From positions 95,528,932 through 95,592,931 of the forward strand of contig NC_062232.1 in NCBI RefSeq assembly GCF_902686445.1: a stretch of 64,000 nt of DNA, written 5' to 3'. Positions within the stretch are counted from its first letter, which is position 1; every line of letters begins with the position of its first letter. A program made the position numbers and the translations under genes. Positions 45,640-56,213 of the stretch are shown here, in pieces. Source of the DNA: Sciurus carolinensis. Taxonomy: Eukaryota; Chordata; Mammalia; Rodentia; Sciuridae. A model generated the notes under the pieces. The model searched no databases. It worked only from the letters and a program-made list of their open reading frames with translations, and was not told the DNA's origin.

Positions 45640-46790
45640 GGGAAAAATGCGTATCAACGTGGGAAAAATAAAATTTGTTCCTTCATACACAAAATAATTC
45701 AAAATCAATCATACACCTAAACAACAAAGCTAGAAAAATAAAAACCTGAGAAGAAAACATTAGAGTCAATCTTTGTAACCAAAATCACAAGTGATAAGTG
45801 ATTGATGATAATTTAACTTCATCCACATTAACAAGGTTTAAAGGACAACCATTAAAAGACATCATTGACAAAGTGAAATGACAACCCACCTAGAAAAAAC
45901 TTTTGCAAATAATGTATGTTCTGTTTCAACATCTATTTCCAATTAGCTTGGGTATATACCTAGGGTTACATGCTAGAATATATAAAGAAAACTTACAACT
46001 CCATCATAATATGAAAAGCAATTAAAAAATGGACAAAGGGCTGCAATAAACATTTCTTTAAAGATGATACACAAATGGCCAGCAAGCTCTTGAAGAGATG
46101 GTCAACATCATTAAGCATTGTGAAATGCAAATAAAAACAGTAAGAATGCTCTATACCCAGTAGTATGGCTACACTCAAAAAGGCAAAGAATAACAATTGT
46201 TGATGAGGCTGTAGAGAAATCAAAACTCTCATACATTACAGGTGAGAATGTAAATGGTAGCACCACTTTGAAAAAGAATTTGGTAGGTTTTCAAATAAAA
46301 AGTAACAACAACAACAAACAAACAAAAAAAAAAACAATAGCATTACATTCATGGCATCATTATTTATAACAAACAAAGAGCCCAAAGGAATATATAAACA
46401 AAATTCGTATATCCTTACATGGAATATTTAAAGCCATAACAAGGAATGAAAGACTGATTCATGCTATAACATACTTGTAACATCTATTTCATTATGCTAA
46501 TTGGAAGAAGCCAGACATGAAAGACCACAAACTAGATGATATCACATATATGGAATGTCCAAATAGGCAATTTATATAGGGCAGAATGAAGGACAGGTTG
46601 GAGGGAGAATGAAGAGTGATTGATAATGGGTAAAAGATTACTTTTAGAGTGACAAAAATGTTCTAAAATTAGACATTATGGTTGCACGCTGTACATATAC
46701 TAACAACTACTGAATTATACATTTTAGATATGTGATCCTTATCCTAGATAGTTTATGTATTAGTATAATTTCAATGTTAAAAGACATCCA
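45640..46790 (+). mobile_element. ancient L1, ORF2 3' part and 3' end
   Basis: Order of blocks: AAAATTTTACTTCATCC-like text, TAAAGAAAACTTACAACTCC, AATTAAAAAATGGACAAAGG, GTGAAATGCAAATAAAAACAG, CTGTAGAGAAATCAAAACTC, and the 3' end near ACTGAATTATACATTTTAG. Many stops. Confidence 0.75.
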
Positions 46791-46794
46791 GTCA

Positions 46795-46990
46795 GTCAAG
46801 GTGGTACATATCTGTATTCCTAGCTACTCAGGAGGCTGAGGCAGGAGGACCACAAGTTCAAGGCCAGCCTCTGCATATTAGTGAGACCCTGCCTCAAAAT
46901 AAAAAATAAAAAGTGATGGGATGGAGCTCAGTGGTAGAGTGCTTGCTTAGCATGCACAGGACCCTGGGTTCCATCCCCAGCATCACAAAA
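46795..46990 (+). repeat. B1-dID dimeric SINE
   Basis: GGAGGCTGAGGCAGGAGGAC (B1) and GGAGCTCAGTGGTAGAGTGC, GGTTCCATCCCCAGCATC (ID) with A-rich linker and tail. Confidence 0.93.
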
Positions 46991-47163
46991 GAAAAAAAAA
47001 ATCAAAAATTTGTTTTAAAAACAATTAAAGATGTGGATATCTATAGAAACAAGCAAGACTTAAGGCATAATAGTATGAACCAACTTATGACATCATTGTG
47101 ACATTGTACATTGAGCATTACTTACAAAAATATAGCCTAGTAAAACTGACCAAACATGTCATA

Positions 47164-47265
47164 GGTGGCTAGGGATAGAGGCTCAGTGATGGAGTGATTG
47201 CCTAGCACATAAGTACCTGAGTTCAATTTTCAATTCCTAGCACCATCCAAAAAAAAAAAAAAACA
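47164..47265 (+). repeat. ID SINE
   Basis: GGCTAGGGATAGAGGCTCAG, GAGTGATTGCCTAGCAC, then a disturbed B box with a small duplication (GTTCAATTTTCAATTCC) and poly-A. Confidence 0.88.
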
Positions 47266-47827
47266 AAAGACATAAAATGTCTGAATAGTCCAGTAACTAT
47301 TAAAGATCTGAAACAATAGTTTCAGGTTTTCAAGGAAAGTAAATACTACTCTTAGATGGTTTATAGGTGCATAATATTCCACTTTCAAGGAGTAGATTGT
47401 TGAATTGATACTCAAAATCTTCCAGAGACCAGAAGAGGAGAGAACACAGTATTAATTTATTTCTGATCTGAAAAATAAAAATGTAAGAGAATCTGTAGAC
47501 AAATCTCACCCATGATCATAGATGCAAAACTCTTTTTAAAAAAAAATTAGCAAACAGAAATTAGTGGTAAAAAAAATAAATAATAATATAGTATTAATTC
47601 AGGTTTATGTCAAGAAAAGAAGGCCTGTTTAACATTAGCAAACCCATAAATGTATTCACCCTTTTAATACATTAAAAGATAAAACATATACAACAACCTC
47701 AAGAGTTACACATTTTTGGATGTTCAATAGTTTTCAAAAAAACAACTTTCATCTTACCAAATGAAGCATAGTATGGAATTTTGATAACCTTATAATAAGT
47801 AACTACCAAAAAACTATTAAAAAATCT

Positions 47828-48017
47828 TTATTTTTTGGTCCTGGGAATTGGACCCAGGGGAGCATTACCATTGGAGCTACACCCTCAGTCCCTTCTGATT
47901 TTTTTTATTTTGAGACAGGGTCTTTCTAAGTTGCTAAGGTTGGCCTTGAGCTTGTGATCCTCCTGCCTCAACCTCCTGAGTAACTGGGATTATAGGAATA
48001 TGCCACTGTGGCCAGCA
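47828..48017 (-). repeat. B1-dID dimeric SINE
   Basis: GGTCCTGGGAATTGGACCC, GGAGCTACACCCTCAGTCCC, CAACCTCCTGAGTAACTGGG on plus. Confidence 0.93.
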
Positions 48018-48068
48018 ATACGAATCATTCTTAATATTCTTTATGGTTAAAAGGTTAAACTCTCCTTT

Positions 48069-48282
48069 GGCGGGGGTGGGGGTACTGTGGGTGGAACCCG
48101 GGGGCACTCAAGCACTGAGCCACATCCCAGTCCTTTTATATATGTATTTTATTTTGACTCAGGGTCTTGCTGAATTGCTGAGGGTCTTGCTAAGTTACTG
48201 AGGCTGGCTTTGAACTTCTGATTGTCCTGCCTTAGCCTCAAGAGCCACTGGACTACAGGCCAGTGCCACTGCACTTGGCTAA
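48069..48282 (-). repeat. B1-dID dimeric SINE with internal duplication
   Basis: The ID half is clear (GGTGGAACCCGGGGGCACTC). In the B1 half the GGGTCTTGCT-AA/GA-GTT segment occurs twice, as in a subset of squirrel copies with a longer linker. Confidence 0.92.
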
Positions 48283-48661
48283 AACACTCCCTTTAAAATC
48301 AAATAGAAAACAATGACACTCTTATTATTGCTTCCATTTGACAATGCAGTAAATTAGCCAAAGCAATAAAGCAAGAGAAACAAATCAAATGTATGAGGTT
48401 AACAAAGTGGTAACTGCTAGTATTCACTAGAACATTGTCGGACAAAGATCTATGCTTGTTTCCATAGTGAAGAATTTTCCCAGTCCCCTTACAATTAGGT
48501 GGAACCAAGGAACAAATTCTCACTAACAGAATGTACATGTACATGACGAATGTCATTTCTTGGTCAACATAGTAGGGTGTGATTCCTGCATACTCTTTTA
48601 CCTAGAAACAAGGACTCCAGAAGCCTAGGAGATGATAAAGCTTCAAGACAAAAAAGGTGTC

Positions 48662-48796
48662 TACCTGGGGCTGAGGTTGTAGCTCAGTGGTAGAGCACTT
48701 GCCCCTCATGTGTGAGTCACTAGGTTTGATTCTCAGCACTGTATATAATAAATAAAAATAAAATTCCATCAACAACCAAAAAATATTTTTAAAAAA
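48662..48796 (+). repeat. ID SINE with long tail
   Basis: GCTGAGGTTGTAGCTCAGTG, GAGCACTTGCCCCTCATGTG, GGTTTGATTCTCAGCACTG, then TAAAATTCCATCAACAACC and AAAAAATATTTTT: the shared tail of the long-tailed ID group. Confidence 0.92.
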
Positions 48797-49268
48797 GGTG
48801 TCTGTCTTGACTTATCCCTGAATGTGCCCATTAGACTTTACATTAATGACAAACCTCAGTGTAGGACACTGAGATTTATGTGTATACCTTTCAGAAGAGC
48901 AACTCCTAATTAATACATTCATAATTACCTATAGAGAAAAATGAAAGGAATATACAAAATGCAAAGATCTTACAAATCAATAGAAATAAAACCTATACAG
49001 AAAAACAATGAATGTATTTTTTAAAAAAATGGATTTTTCATACCAAAGCACACAGAAAACATACATTTTTTAAAAAAAATCATTTGAATAGTGACAAAAT
49101 ATGAAACTATAATGTCATAAAACTAATAAAGTTGTGAAAGATCTGTATAGAGAAAAGTTTGAAATTTTATTGAGAGAAGATGGAAGTCTGGAGACATATT
49201 TCTCTTTGTGGATAGAAGTCTGCAATTATAAATATATCAATTCTAACCAAAATGCACATATAGATTCA

Positions 49269-49485
49269 ATGATTTTTTTTTCCTTTGGGTACCAGGGATT
49301 GAACCCAGGGGTTCTTTACCACTGAGCCACATTCTTGTCCCTTTTTGTTTTTTATTTTGAGACAGTGTCTTACTTAGTTACTTAGGGCCTCACTAAGTTG
49401 CTGAGGCTGGCGTCCGACTTGCAATCCTCCTGCCTCAGGCTCCTGGGTCGCTGGGATGACAGGTGTGATCCGCTATGCTTGGGTC
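49269..49485 (-). repeat. B1-dID dimeric SINE
   Basis: GGGTACCAGGGATTGAACCC, TTACCACTGAGCCACATTC, CAGGCTCCTGGGTCGCTGGG on plus. Confidence 0.94.
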
Positions 49486-49993
49486 ATGATATTTTAATAA
49501 AAATCCCAACAGGGTTTTTTATTTTTTCCTTAAGAAACTTGGCAAACTGATGATAAAATTTATTTGTGGCAACAAAGGTTCAGAATAGTTAAGACATTCT
49601 GAGAACAAAGAGGAGAAGGAGAAACAGGGTACCACATGGTATGAAAATTTGCCCTGCCAGATCTCAAGCCTGATTATAAAGCCAGAGAAATGAAGACAGT
49701 GTGGTTTTACCAGAGAGACACACTGAGGAATGGAACAGACAGGAAGCCCAGACACATACTCATTCGTCCATGGAAAACAATACATGGCAGAGCTCCTTGT
49801 GAATCAGTGGGGTAGGAGGGATGGTTGAATAAGATATATGGGGATAAATCTGTTGCCTTTTTAGAGAAAAATAAAGTTGGAATGATATCACACACTATAG
49901 CCAGCATTTCATGCGAGATGCGGTAAGACTTAAATATGAAAGACAAAGTTTATATTTTGCCAGAAAGAACTATAAAAACAATGCTCTTATGAC

Positions 49994-50391
49994 TGTCCCG
50001 ACCCGCGGACATCAACGCGGAACGGCAAACCTAAGAGAGAAGGAATGAAGGGACAAGAGACACAGGGAGTGACAGCAAGACAGGAATTCTGATCAAGCTG
50101 CAAATTTTTATTGTTCACACAGGGGTATTTATATGCTCAGGGAATGAGGGGTATGACGAGGTGCAGGCTGGTTGGTTGTGTTCTTCTATTGGGCTCCTGA
50201 TAGGCTGCAAGTTCGCGCCGGCGGGAAGGTGAGGTTCGCAACGGCGGGAAGGTGAAGTCCCGGAAGAGAAGCAGGGACGGCACCATAGGCGCCATACTGT
50301 CAGAATTATCAGCCAGGGAGGGGGGAGGGGCGCTGCTGCTTATTGTAAAGGTCAGAATGTTCTCAGAATGAGAACTTCTTGGTCCCTGACA
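49994..50391 (-). mobile_element. ERVK-type solo LTR with 6-bp target duplication
   Basis: On the minus strand it starts TGTCAGGGACCAAG, has a TATA box (GCATATAAATACC) and a poly-A signal (CAATAAAAATTTGC), and ends GGTCGGGACA. The 398 bp are flanked by a perfect TATGAC duplication at 49988-49993 and 50392-50397, the length typical of class II (ERVK/IAP-like) integrases. There is no internal region. The LTR is GC-rich and keeps many CpG, which suggests a fairly recent origin. It sits in an ancient L1. Confidence 0.93.
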
Positions 50392-50460
50392 TATGACCTT
50401 AGGCTAGAGGACGGATTCTTAAATAAAATCAAAAAAAGAAAGAAAGTAACCATCGCACTT

Positions 50461-51631
50461 ATTCCTTCTTTCCAAAATTTTACTGCATCTCATTTTACAT
50501 GATTATCATGATTATAACTGCCTGACTTGTTGTGCTCCACTGCACTGTTAGCTACTTTTGGATGGAGACTATATCTCATGAATTTCATCCTCACCCTCCC
50601 CAGGCACATGATAACTGAAAATCACACAAGAGAAGAGAGAATCCCAGGAAGGCGTGGGCAAGTTTTGCTTGTCCCTTGATTTGGCACTCTAGTGTTCTTT
50701 CCTGACAGCTACCAGTTTTCTTCCCCTCTAGCTATGTGAAGTGACATTCACATATCTGTAACAGTGTCTTCCTCATCCACACCATGTTTTTCATAAACCA
50801 CTCTTGATCATCTTGTCGCATTCTGAATAGTCCCATATCCCATTCCTTCATGGCCTGAATTTCTAGGATGGAATGCTTAAATAAAAAAATAAAGTTCTAT
50901 TAAAAACTAAAGGAAAATCCATAGGACACATTTCCCAGCGTTATCAGTCCATTTCTAAACTGGATCTCTAGAGACTAATCTATAGGAGAGACTCAAAGTT
51001 TCAATCACAGTTCATAATGAGAGGACATCACTGCAGACCATTCTTAGATCTCAAGAAGAATGTAATCTGGCCTAATTCTCCTTCCAAGGTGAGAATTTCT
51101 TTGGTCACCTCAGGACATTTAATAAATCTGCTCAACTCTAATCCTTCAAACATTATTCCCAGTGAAAAGGCACTTCACTGTTTGAGAGGGAAGCCTGTTC
51201 TGTTTTGTTTTGTTCTAGCTAATCTTTCTAAACCTAGGAAAGGGAACACATGGCCTTCAGGCAACAGGACTTTTCCACAATTCTGTAGGGGGTTTCCCAA
51301 AGTATTTTCTCCAGAAAGTTTTCGACATGACCCCCTTGATTTCATAACAAATTACAAGCACGTATTGCCCTAAAAGCCTTTTATGTAAACACAAGCAGTT
51401 AGTCAAAGCTAGTCATCATCCTCTAAATTCTGCATTCCAAAAATGTCAAGTCATTTGAAAAGACATAAGAGTTGAATTATGAAAATTTTATATCAGCAGC
51501 TTTATAGGGTGTGTCAATAATGGAATTATCAATGAATCAGAGACAAATGCTTAAGGCTGCTTTAGAAAAGGGTATAAACAAAATGCAGGGACAGAGTGGC
51601 AACCAATTTCATTAAAAGAATCAAAATATAG
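50461..51631. other. unassigned DNA
   Basis: The longest frame, 118 codons at 51017-51373 on plus, has no domain, starts without a clear promoter and is not flanked by convincing splice sites. I do not call it a gene. Confidence 0.4.
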
Positions 51632-51782
51632 GAGGCTGGAGTTGTGGCTCAGTGGTGGAGAGCTTACCTGGCATGTGTGAGGCCCTGGGTTCGATACTCA
51701 GCACCATATTATATAAATAAATAAAAAAGGAAAAGTTTCATTAACACTAAAAAATATTTTAAAAATTTTAAAAAAAGAAGAA
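51632..51782 (+). repeat. ID SINE with long tail
   Basis: GGCTGGAGTTGTGGCTCAGT, GGCATGTGTGAGGCCCTGGG, GGTTCGATACTCAGCACC, then AAGTTTCATTAACACTAAA and AATATTTT. Confidence 0.93.
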
Positions 51783-51847
51783 TCAAAATATGTCAGAATT
51801 GGAAAACTCTCTAGGGATCACATTGTCCACTGTATTGAGCAGAACAC

Positions 51848-51912
51848 TAGGGCTGTGGTGTAGCTCAGATGATATTGAGTTCCTGGGTTTAGTCCCCCAG
51901 CAGAGAAAGAAA
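51848..51912 (+). repeat. ID SINE, diverged
   Basis: AGGGCTGTGGTGTAGCTCAG and GGGTTTAGTCCCCCAGC. The centre is shortened. Confidence 0.7.
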
Positions 51913-52520
51913 AGAACACCAAAAATTTCAACTAAAAAAATATTAGTCTTAAAAGGGGATTTTGAATCAGAGGGAAGTCATAGTTAATACAAGTAAAAAA
52001 AACACCTGTTACTAAATTCCACTTTAAAGGAAATGAAATTTATCATGACAACATAACAATGCATTAGAAGGTTTATGCTGAGAAGTTATATAATGACATT
52101 AATATGTTACAGGATGAGTAAAAGAAATCTGTTCGCATTGCTTCATTGGTGCATGCCAAAAACAGCCAGCAATAACCAACCTTTCTGAATAACATCTAGC
52201 AAAATATTAGTGCAGCTCAAACATACTCCAAGAAATACTCAAGAAGCACTAACCTAGTTGAATTCTCTCATGTTAAAGATGAGGGGACAAAAAGACCCAA
52301 AAGTATTTGTGAAATGCCTAAGTCAACAAAACTTAGTGGCAGAGCTAAGGTTACAACTCAGGCATTAATTACACCAGATTGTAAGTCTAGAACTTTCTTC
52401 TTTTCTGCCTTTAGTATCCCCAAATCTGTGAGGAAAGATGTCATTTCAAACATAGCCACAGATTAGCTCTTGGTGTTGTCCTTCATTCCCTCTTTGTTTT
52501 GTTGCAGCTATTGTTGTTGT
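51913..52520. other. unassigned DNA
   Basis: Nothing supported. The 52260-52390 stretch, with ATGAGGGGACAAAAAGACC and TTAGTGGCAGAGCTAAGG, may be a faint MIR remnant. Confidence 0.4.
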
Positions 52521-52524
52521 TGTT

Positions 52525-52712
52525 TGTTTTGTTTTGTTTTGGTACCAGGGATTGAACCCAGAGGCACTTAACCACTGAGTCATATCCCCAGCCCATTTTA
52601 GTTTTTGAGACTGTCTTGATAAGTTACCTAGGACCTTGCTAAGTTGCTGAGGCTGACCTGGAACTTGTGATCCTCCTCTCTCAGCCTCCTGAGTCACTCC
52701 TCCATGACTGGT
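52525..52712 (-). repeat. B1-dID SINE, 5'-truncated
   Basis: GGTACCAGGGATTGAACCC, CTGAGTCATATCCCCAGCCC, CAGCCTCCTGAGTCACTCC on plus. The usual GGGATTACAGG end is lost. Confidence 0.92.
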
Positions 52713-52839
52713 TTGATTCCTTTTAAGGAAAATTTACATTCTTATAGGCAGTGATTTGCAACCAGATGGATGTTGATGGAGTCTCTGGAATAAGCAGGGG
52801 TGTATTGTAAAGCACATTCAATGTCAAAATACCCCTTTT

Positions 52840-53034
52840 AGTTATTTATTTATTGCTCTACTGGGGATTGAACCCAAGGATACTCTACCAATGAGCTACA
52901 TCCCCAGCCCATTTGTTTATTATTTTGAGACAGGGTCTGGATAAGTTGCTGAGGTTGGCCTTAAACTTGTGATCCTCTGCCTTAGCCTCCCAAGTCGCTT
53001 GGACTACATAGGTATACACCACTGCATCTAGCTT
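52840..53034 (-). repeat. B1-dID dimeric SINE
   Basis: CTGGGGATTGAACCCAAGG, CAATGAGCTACATCCCCAGC, AGCCTCCCAAGTCGCTTGG on plus. Confidence 0.93.
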
Positions 53035-53370
53035 AAAATATACCTTTTATTTCAAAAGGAAAAACAATCAACATTATTCCTGATTTTAAATTACAAAGAG
53101 AAAAATGACATCCTTCACCTAAAACGGTATAGATTTTAAAAGATTGGAAAATACAATATATGAAAGGAACATAACAGCTTACACAAGGCTTTCTGAAGGA
53201 AATAACATTAGTCCTATGAAGAACAAACAATAGCCAGCCAAGTCAAACAGGAGTGCATGAAGGGCATTCTGGGCAAAAACAGCAGTACATTTTAAAGACT
53301 AGAGGCAACAGAGATCATGTCATGACTATGAAACTACAAGTAGTTCAGTGTGGCAAAGAGGGGATTAGGG

Positions 53371-53821
53371 TGTTGGGGTCTTTAGCCCCCTTGCTCTATC
53401 TCTACCAGCAACAAGGGAAGGGGACACTCCGCAACAAGGCCAGACAGGGATAGGTAGGGCCGACTGACCGCCTGCTCCCAGCCCTCCGGGCAGAGGACAA
53501 TCAGACACATCAGGGAGACCAGTCACAGCAGGAACTCGTTTATTGAGGAAGTCACACAGCTTTTATGTAGGGTGGAGGCTAGGCGGGAACCAATCAGCCT
53601 AAAGGTCAGCAAGGCAGGGCGGTTCATGCAGGCGAGAGTCCCATAGGACAATATGGCAAGCACGAGCTGATCAAGTTTGCGGAACTGTTGTTAACCAATC
53701 CCTGATAGTGGTCCGGTTTATCGTCATTAACAATTGAAACCGCCTTTGAGGCCTTGATCTTGTTACCCGCCAGGGAGTAAGGAGTCAGCCTGAGCTGGTT
53801 AATGTGTCATTAGTCCCAATA
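53371..53821 (-). mobile_element. ERVK-type solo LTR with TTAGGG target duplication
   Basis: On the minus strand it has a CCAAT-type element (TGATTGGTTCCCGCC), a TATA-like box (CTACATAAAAGC) and a poly-A signal (CAATAAACGAG), and ends GACCCCAACA. The plus-strand ends TGTTGGG and CCCAATA form an inverted repeat with one C-to-T change that destroys one terminal CA. The flanks carry TTAGGG at 53365-53370 and 53822-53827. About 451 bp, no internal region. The family differs from the LTR at 49994. Confidence 0.9.
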
Positions 53822-53831
53822 TTAGGGAAGA

Positions 53832-53854
53832 CAGGGAGAGAGAGAGAGTGCGCG

Positions 53855-53885
<31 letters not shown>

Positions 53886-53922
53886 GAGAGACAGAGAGAG
53901 ACAGAGAGAGAGAGAGAGAGGC
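53832..53922. repeat. (GA)n tract
   Basis: Imperfect GA dinucleotides with a GTGCGC interruption, starting next to the LTR target site. Confidence 0.95.
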
Positions 53923-54097
53923 CTAGGATGAAGCATATACACTCAAAAACAAGCAACTTAGTGAAAAACTAACGAGGAATCAGATCATGGAACCTTGTTT
54001 CTATGCGGTGGAAATGAAATTTATCATGACAGCAATAGAAAGTTACGCCAGGAAGTCACATAATGAGATTTGTATTATAGAAAAATTCCTCAGGGGA

Positions 54098-54316
54098 TCT
54101 AGGCATGGTAGTACACACCCATAGTCCCAACAACTCAGGAGGCTGAGGCGGGAGGATCACAAGTTCAAATCCAGCCTCAGCAACTTAGTGAGGCCCTTAG
54201 CAACTTTGCAAGGCCCTGTCTCAAAATAAATATAAAAAGGACTGGAGATGTGGCTCAGTTAAGTGCCCCTGGGTTTCAATCCCTGGTACTAAAAAAGAAA
54301 AAAAAAAAAAAAAAAT
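54098..54316 (+). repeat. B1-dID dimeric SINE
   Basis: GGCATGGTAGTACACACCC, GAGGCTGAGGCGGGAGGATC (B1), GGACTGGAGATGTGGCTCAG (ID, a few bases lost) and poly-A. TCCTCAGGGGA duplication on both sides. Confidence 0.95.
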
Positions 54317-54329
54317 CCTCAGGGGAAAA

Positions 54330-55055
54330 AATTCACACTTTCTCACAAAAGGAAGTTTTAATTATGCTCAAATTTTTCTATTGCTTAATTTCTACTGTCT
54401 TCATGTGATCTCTGGCTACAGGTGCTGAATATTAATCCACAGGGTCTAAAGAGAGATTTTGACAATCTGAATCAGTCAGGAATTAATGTGCTAAAGTTAT
54501 ACACCAAAATGGTGCAGTGACTTATAAGCAATAACATAAATTGCTGAAATCAATAAGTATTTCACAGTTGGGATCACCAAGAGTATAGTTCCTAAGGAAA
54601 CTCGTACTTGTCATTTCTGTAAGACAAGAGATTCAGTGGAGACATTTCATTTTAAACTATATTTACATTTGTAATGTTCCAATTGTAGAAATGAAACATT
54701 TAAATTTTCTTTCATAATTTATCCTAACTCATCATTATCATGGAATCAACTGTCCACCAAGAAATTGTGTCAGTCTCTCTCACTTTAGGACTTACATTGA
54801 GGAAGTTCATTACCACAACTTTTTTGAAGATCCTTGTAGTGATCCTGTGATCAATCTACCTGAACAGTATTTGTTTCATAAGGATTTATTTCAGTGAAAA
54901 ACACCCGACCATCTAAGGCCTTATCTCACTTAATTGCCAGAGAACCTATATAACTGCAATGCCATACGATCATTCTTTGGTGCCTTAAATGCTCTGTTAA
55001 TGAGTCCCTACAGAAACATAATTAATAATTATACTAGAAACAAAAAATAATGTAG
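54330..55055. other. unassigned DNA
   Basis: No frame over 60 codons and no repeat match I can support. Confidence 0.45.
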
Positions 55056-55059
55056 TACT

Positions 55060-55345
55060 TTCTTTGTGTTACACATTACATGCATTATCTCATGTACGTA
55101 CAAAATTCTTTACCAAATTCCATGAGTTAGATACTGGTATTATCCATTTTGACACATGAGGAAGTTACCCATAGTAAATTGACCCTGGTCACACAGTCAT
55201 CACACATAGTACTTACTATGTGCTGGAAATTGTACACTCGATTTGTAAGCACTATACCATTTAACCTTCAAACTAACCTATCAAAAAGGTAACATTATTC
55301 ATATTTTATAGATGAAGAAACTGAAGGGGTGAGTTAGCAAAGGGA
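55060..55345 (-). repeat. two MIR-type remnants in tandem
   Basis: CACATGAGGAAGTTACCC with CTGGTCACACAGTCATC (to about 55205), then TATAGATGAAGAAACTGAAGG (to 55345), are two degenerate reversed MIR cores with their AT-rich flanks. Confidence 0.6.
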
Positions 55346-55467
55346 ACAGAAGGGAGGCTGAGAAGGCACACCTATTTTTCCCATCTTTTATAGTTCAACT
55401 GGTATAACTCTACCTTTATCTGTTTCATATTTCAGTGTTTAAGCTTTCAAAGGAAAAAAAGCATTTC

Positions 55468-55682
55468 TTTTTATTTATTTGTTTATTTTTTGTACTGGGG
55501 ATTGAACCCAGGGGTGGCTTTATCAGTAAGCTACATGCCCAGTCCTTTTTAGTTTTTAAGACAGGGTTTTGCTAAATTGTTAAGGATCTTGCTAAGTTGC
55601 TGAGGCTGGCCTTGAACTTGAGATCTTCCTGCCTTAGCCTCCCCAATCACAGAGATTACAGGTGTACATCACATCACCCAGT
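55468..55682 (-). repeat. B1-dID dimeric SINE
   Basis: GTACTGGGGATTGAACCCAG, GTAAGCTACATGCCCAGTCC, TTAGCCTCCCCAATCACAG on plus, with the duplicated GGATCTTGCTAAGTTGC linker. Confidence 0.93.
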
Positions 55683-55807
55683 TTTATTTCACCATTTTTA
55701 CAAGTTATAAATCCCTTGCTACACATTCTTATCCACCAGCACCTTAATAGAGATTAGTTGACAATTATTTCCTCACAAGACTAGGGAATAAGAATTCAGA
55801 AAGAGTG

Positions 55808-55955
55808 CCTGGGGTTGTAGCTCAGTGGTAGAGTGCTTGCCTAGCACATGTGAGGCACTGGTTTCGATCCTTAGCACCACATAAAAATAAATAAGTAAAA
55901 TAAAAGCATGCTGTCCATCTACAACTACAAAAAAAAATTAAAAAATAAAAATTCA
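55808..55955 (+). repeat. ID SINE with long tail
   Basis: GCCTGGGGTTGTAGCTCAGT, GTGCTTGCCTAGCACATGTG, GGTTTCGATCCTTAGCACC, then CTGTCCATCTACAACTAC and an A-rich end. Confidence 0.95.
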
Positions 55956-56111
55956 GAATGACTCTGAGATCAGCACAGCTCTGAAGACCAGGTATAGCAT
56001 CTGTCAAGGAACTCTAGGGATGGGGATCTTATAGTATGCTCAGATTCCTTTTTTTTTCTCTCTCATGCGGTTATTACAGTTCAATTCTATGAGTCAAAAA
56101 GAAGCATCCTC

Positions 56112-56213
56112 AGGGATGGGGCTGTAGTTCAGTGGCAGAGTGCTTGCCTAGCATGTGAGGAACTGGGTTCGATCCTTGGCACCACATAAAAATAAATAAA
56201 AACATAAAGGCAT
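56112..56213 (+). repeat. ID SINE with long tail, left part of split copy
   Basis: GGATGGGGCTGTAGTTCAGT, GTGCTTGCCTAGCATGTGAG, GGTTCGATCCTTGGCACC, then an A-rich tail up to AAAGGCATG, where L1-C begins. The rest of the tail lies at 61601-61650. Confidence 0.93.

Larger units (their letters stand above)
47500..50460 (+). mobile_element. ancient L1, RT and C-terminal parts
   Basis: Pieces at 47500-47820 (RT: AAGGCCTGTTTAACATTAGC), 48295-48420, 48890-49265 and 49490-49993 (ATCTCAAGCCTGATTATAAAGC), then 50392-50460 after a solo LTR (TATGACCTTAGGCTAGAGG). Four SINEs and an LTR interrupt it. Confidence 0.68.

Noticed and set aside
51017..51373. 118-codon frame as a possible exon or small gene
   Set aside because: No domain, biased composition or splice-site support. 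Length is within chance for 64 kb scanned in six frames.
53365..53827. Interstitial telomere repeat (TTAGGG twice)
   Set aside because: There is only one unit on each side, and they sit exactly at the LTR ends, which makes them a 6-bp target duplication.
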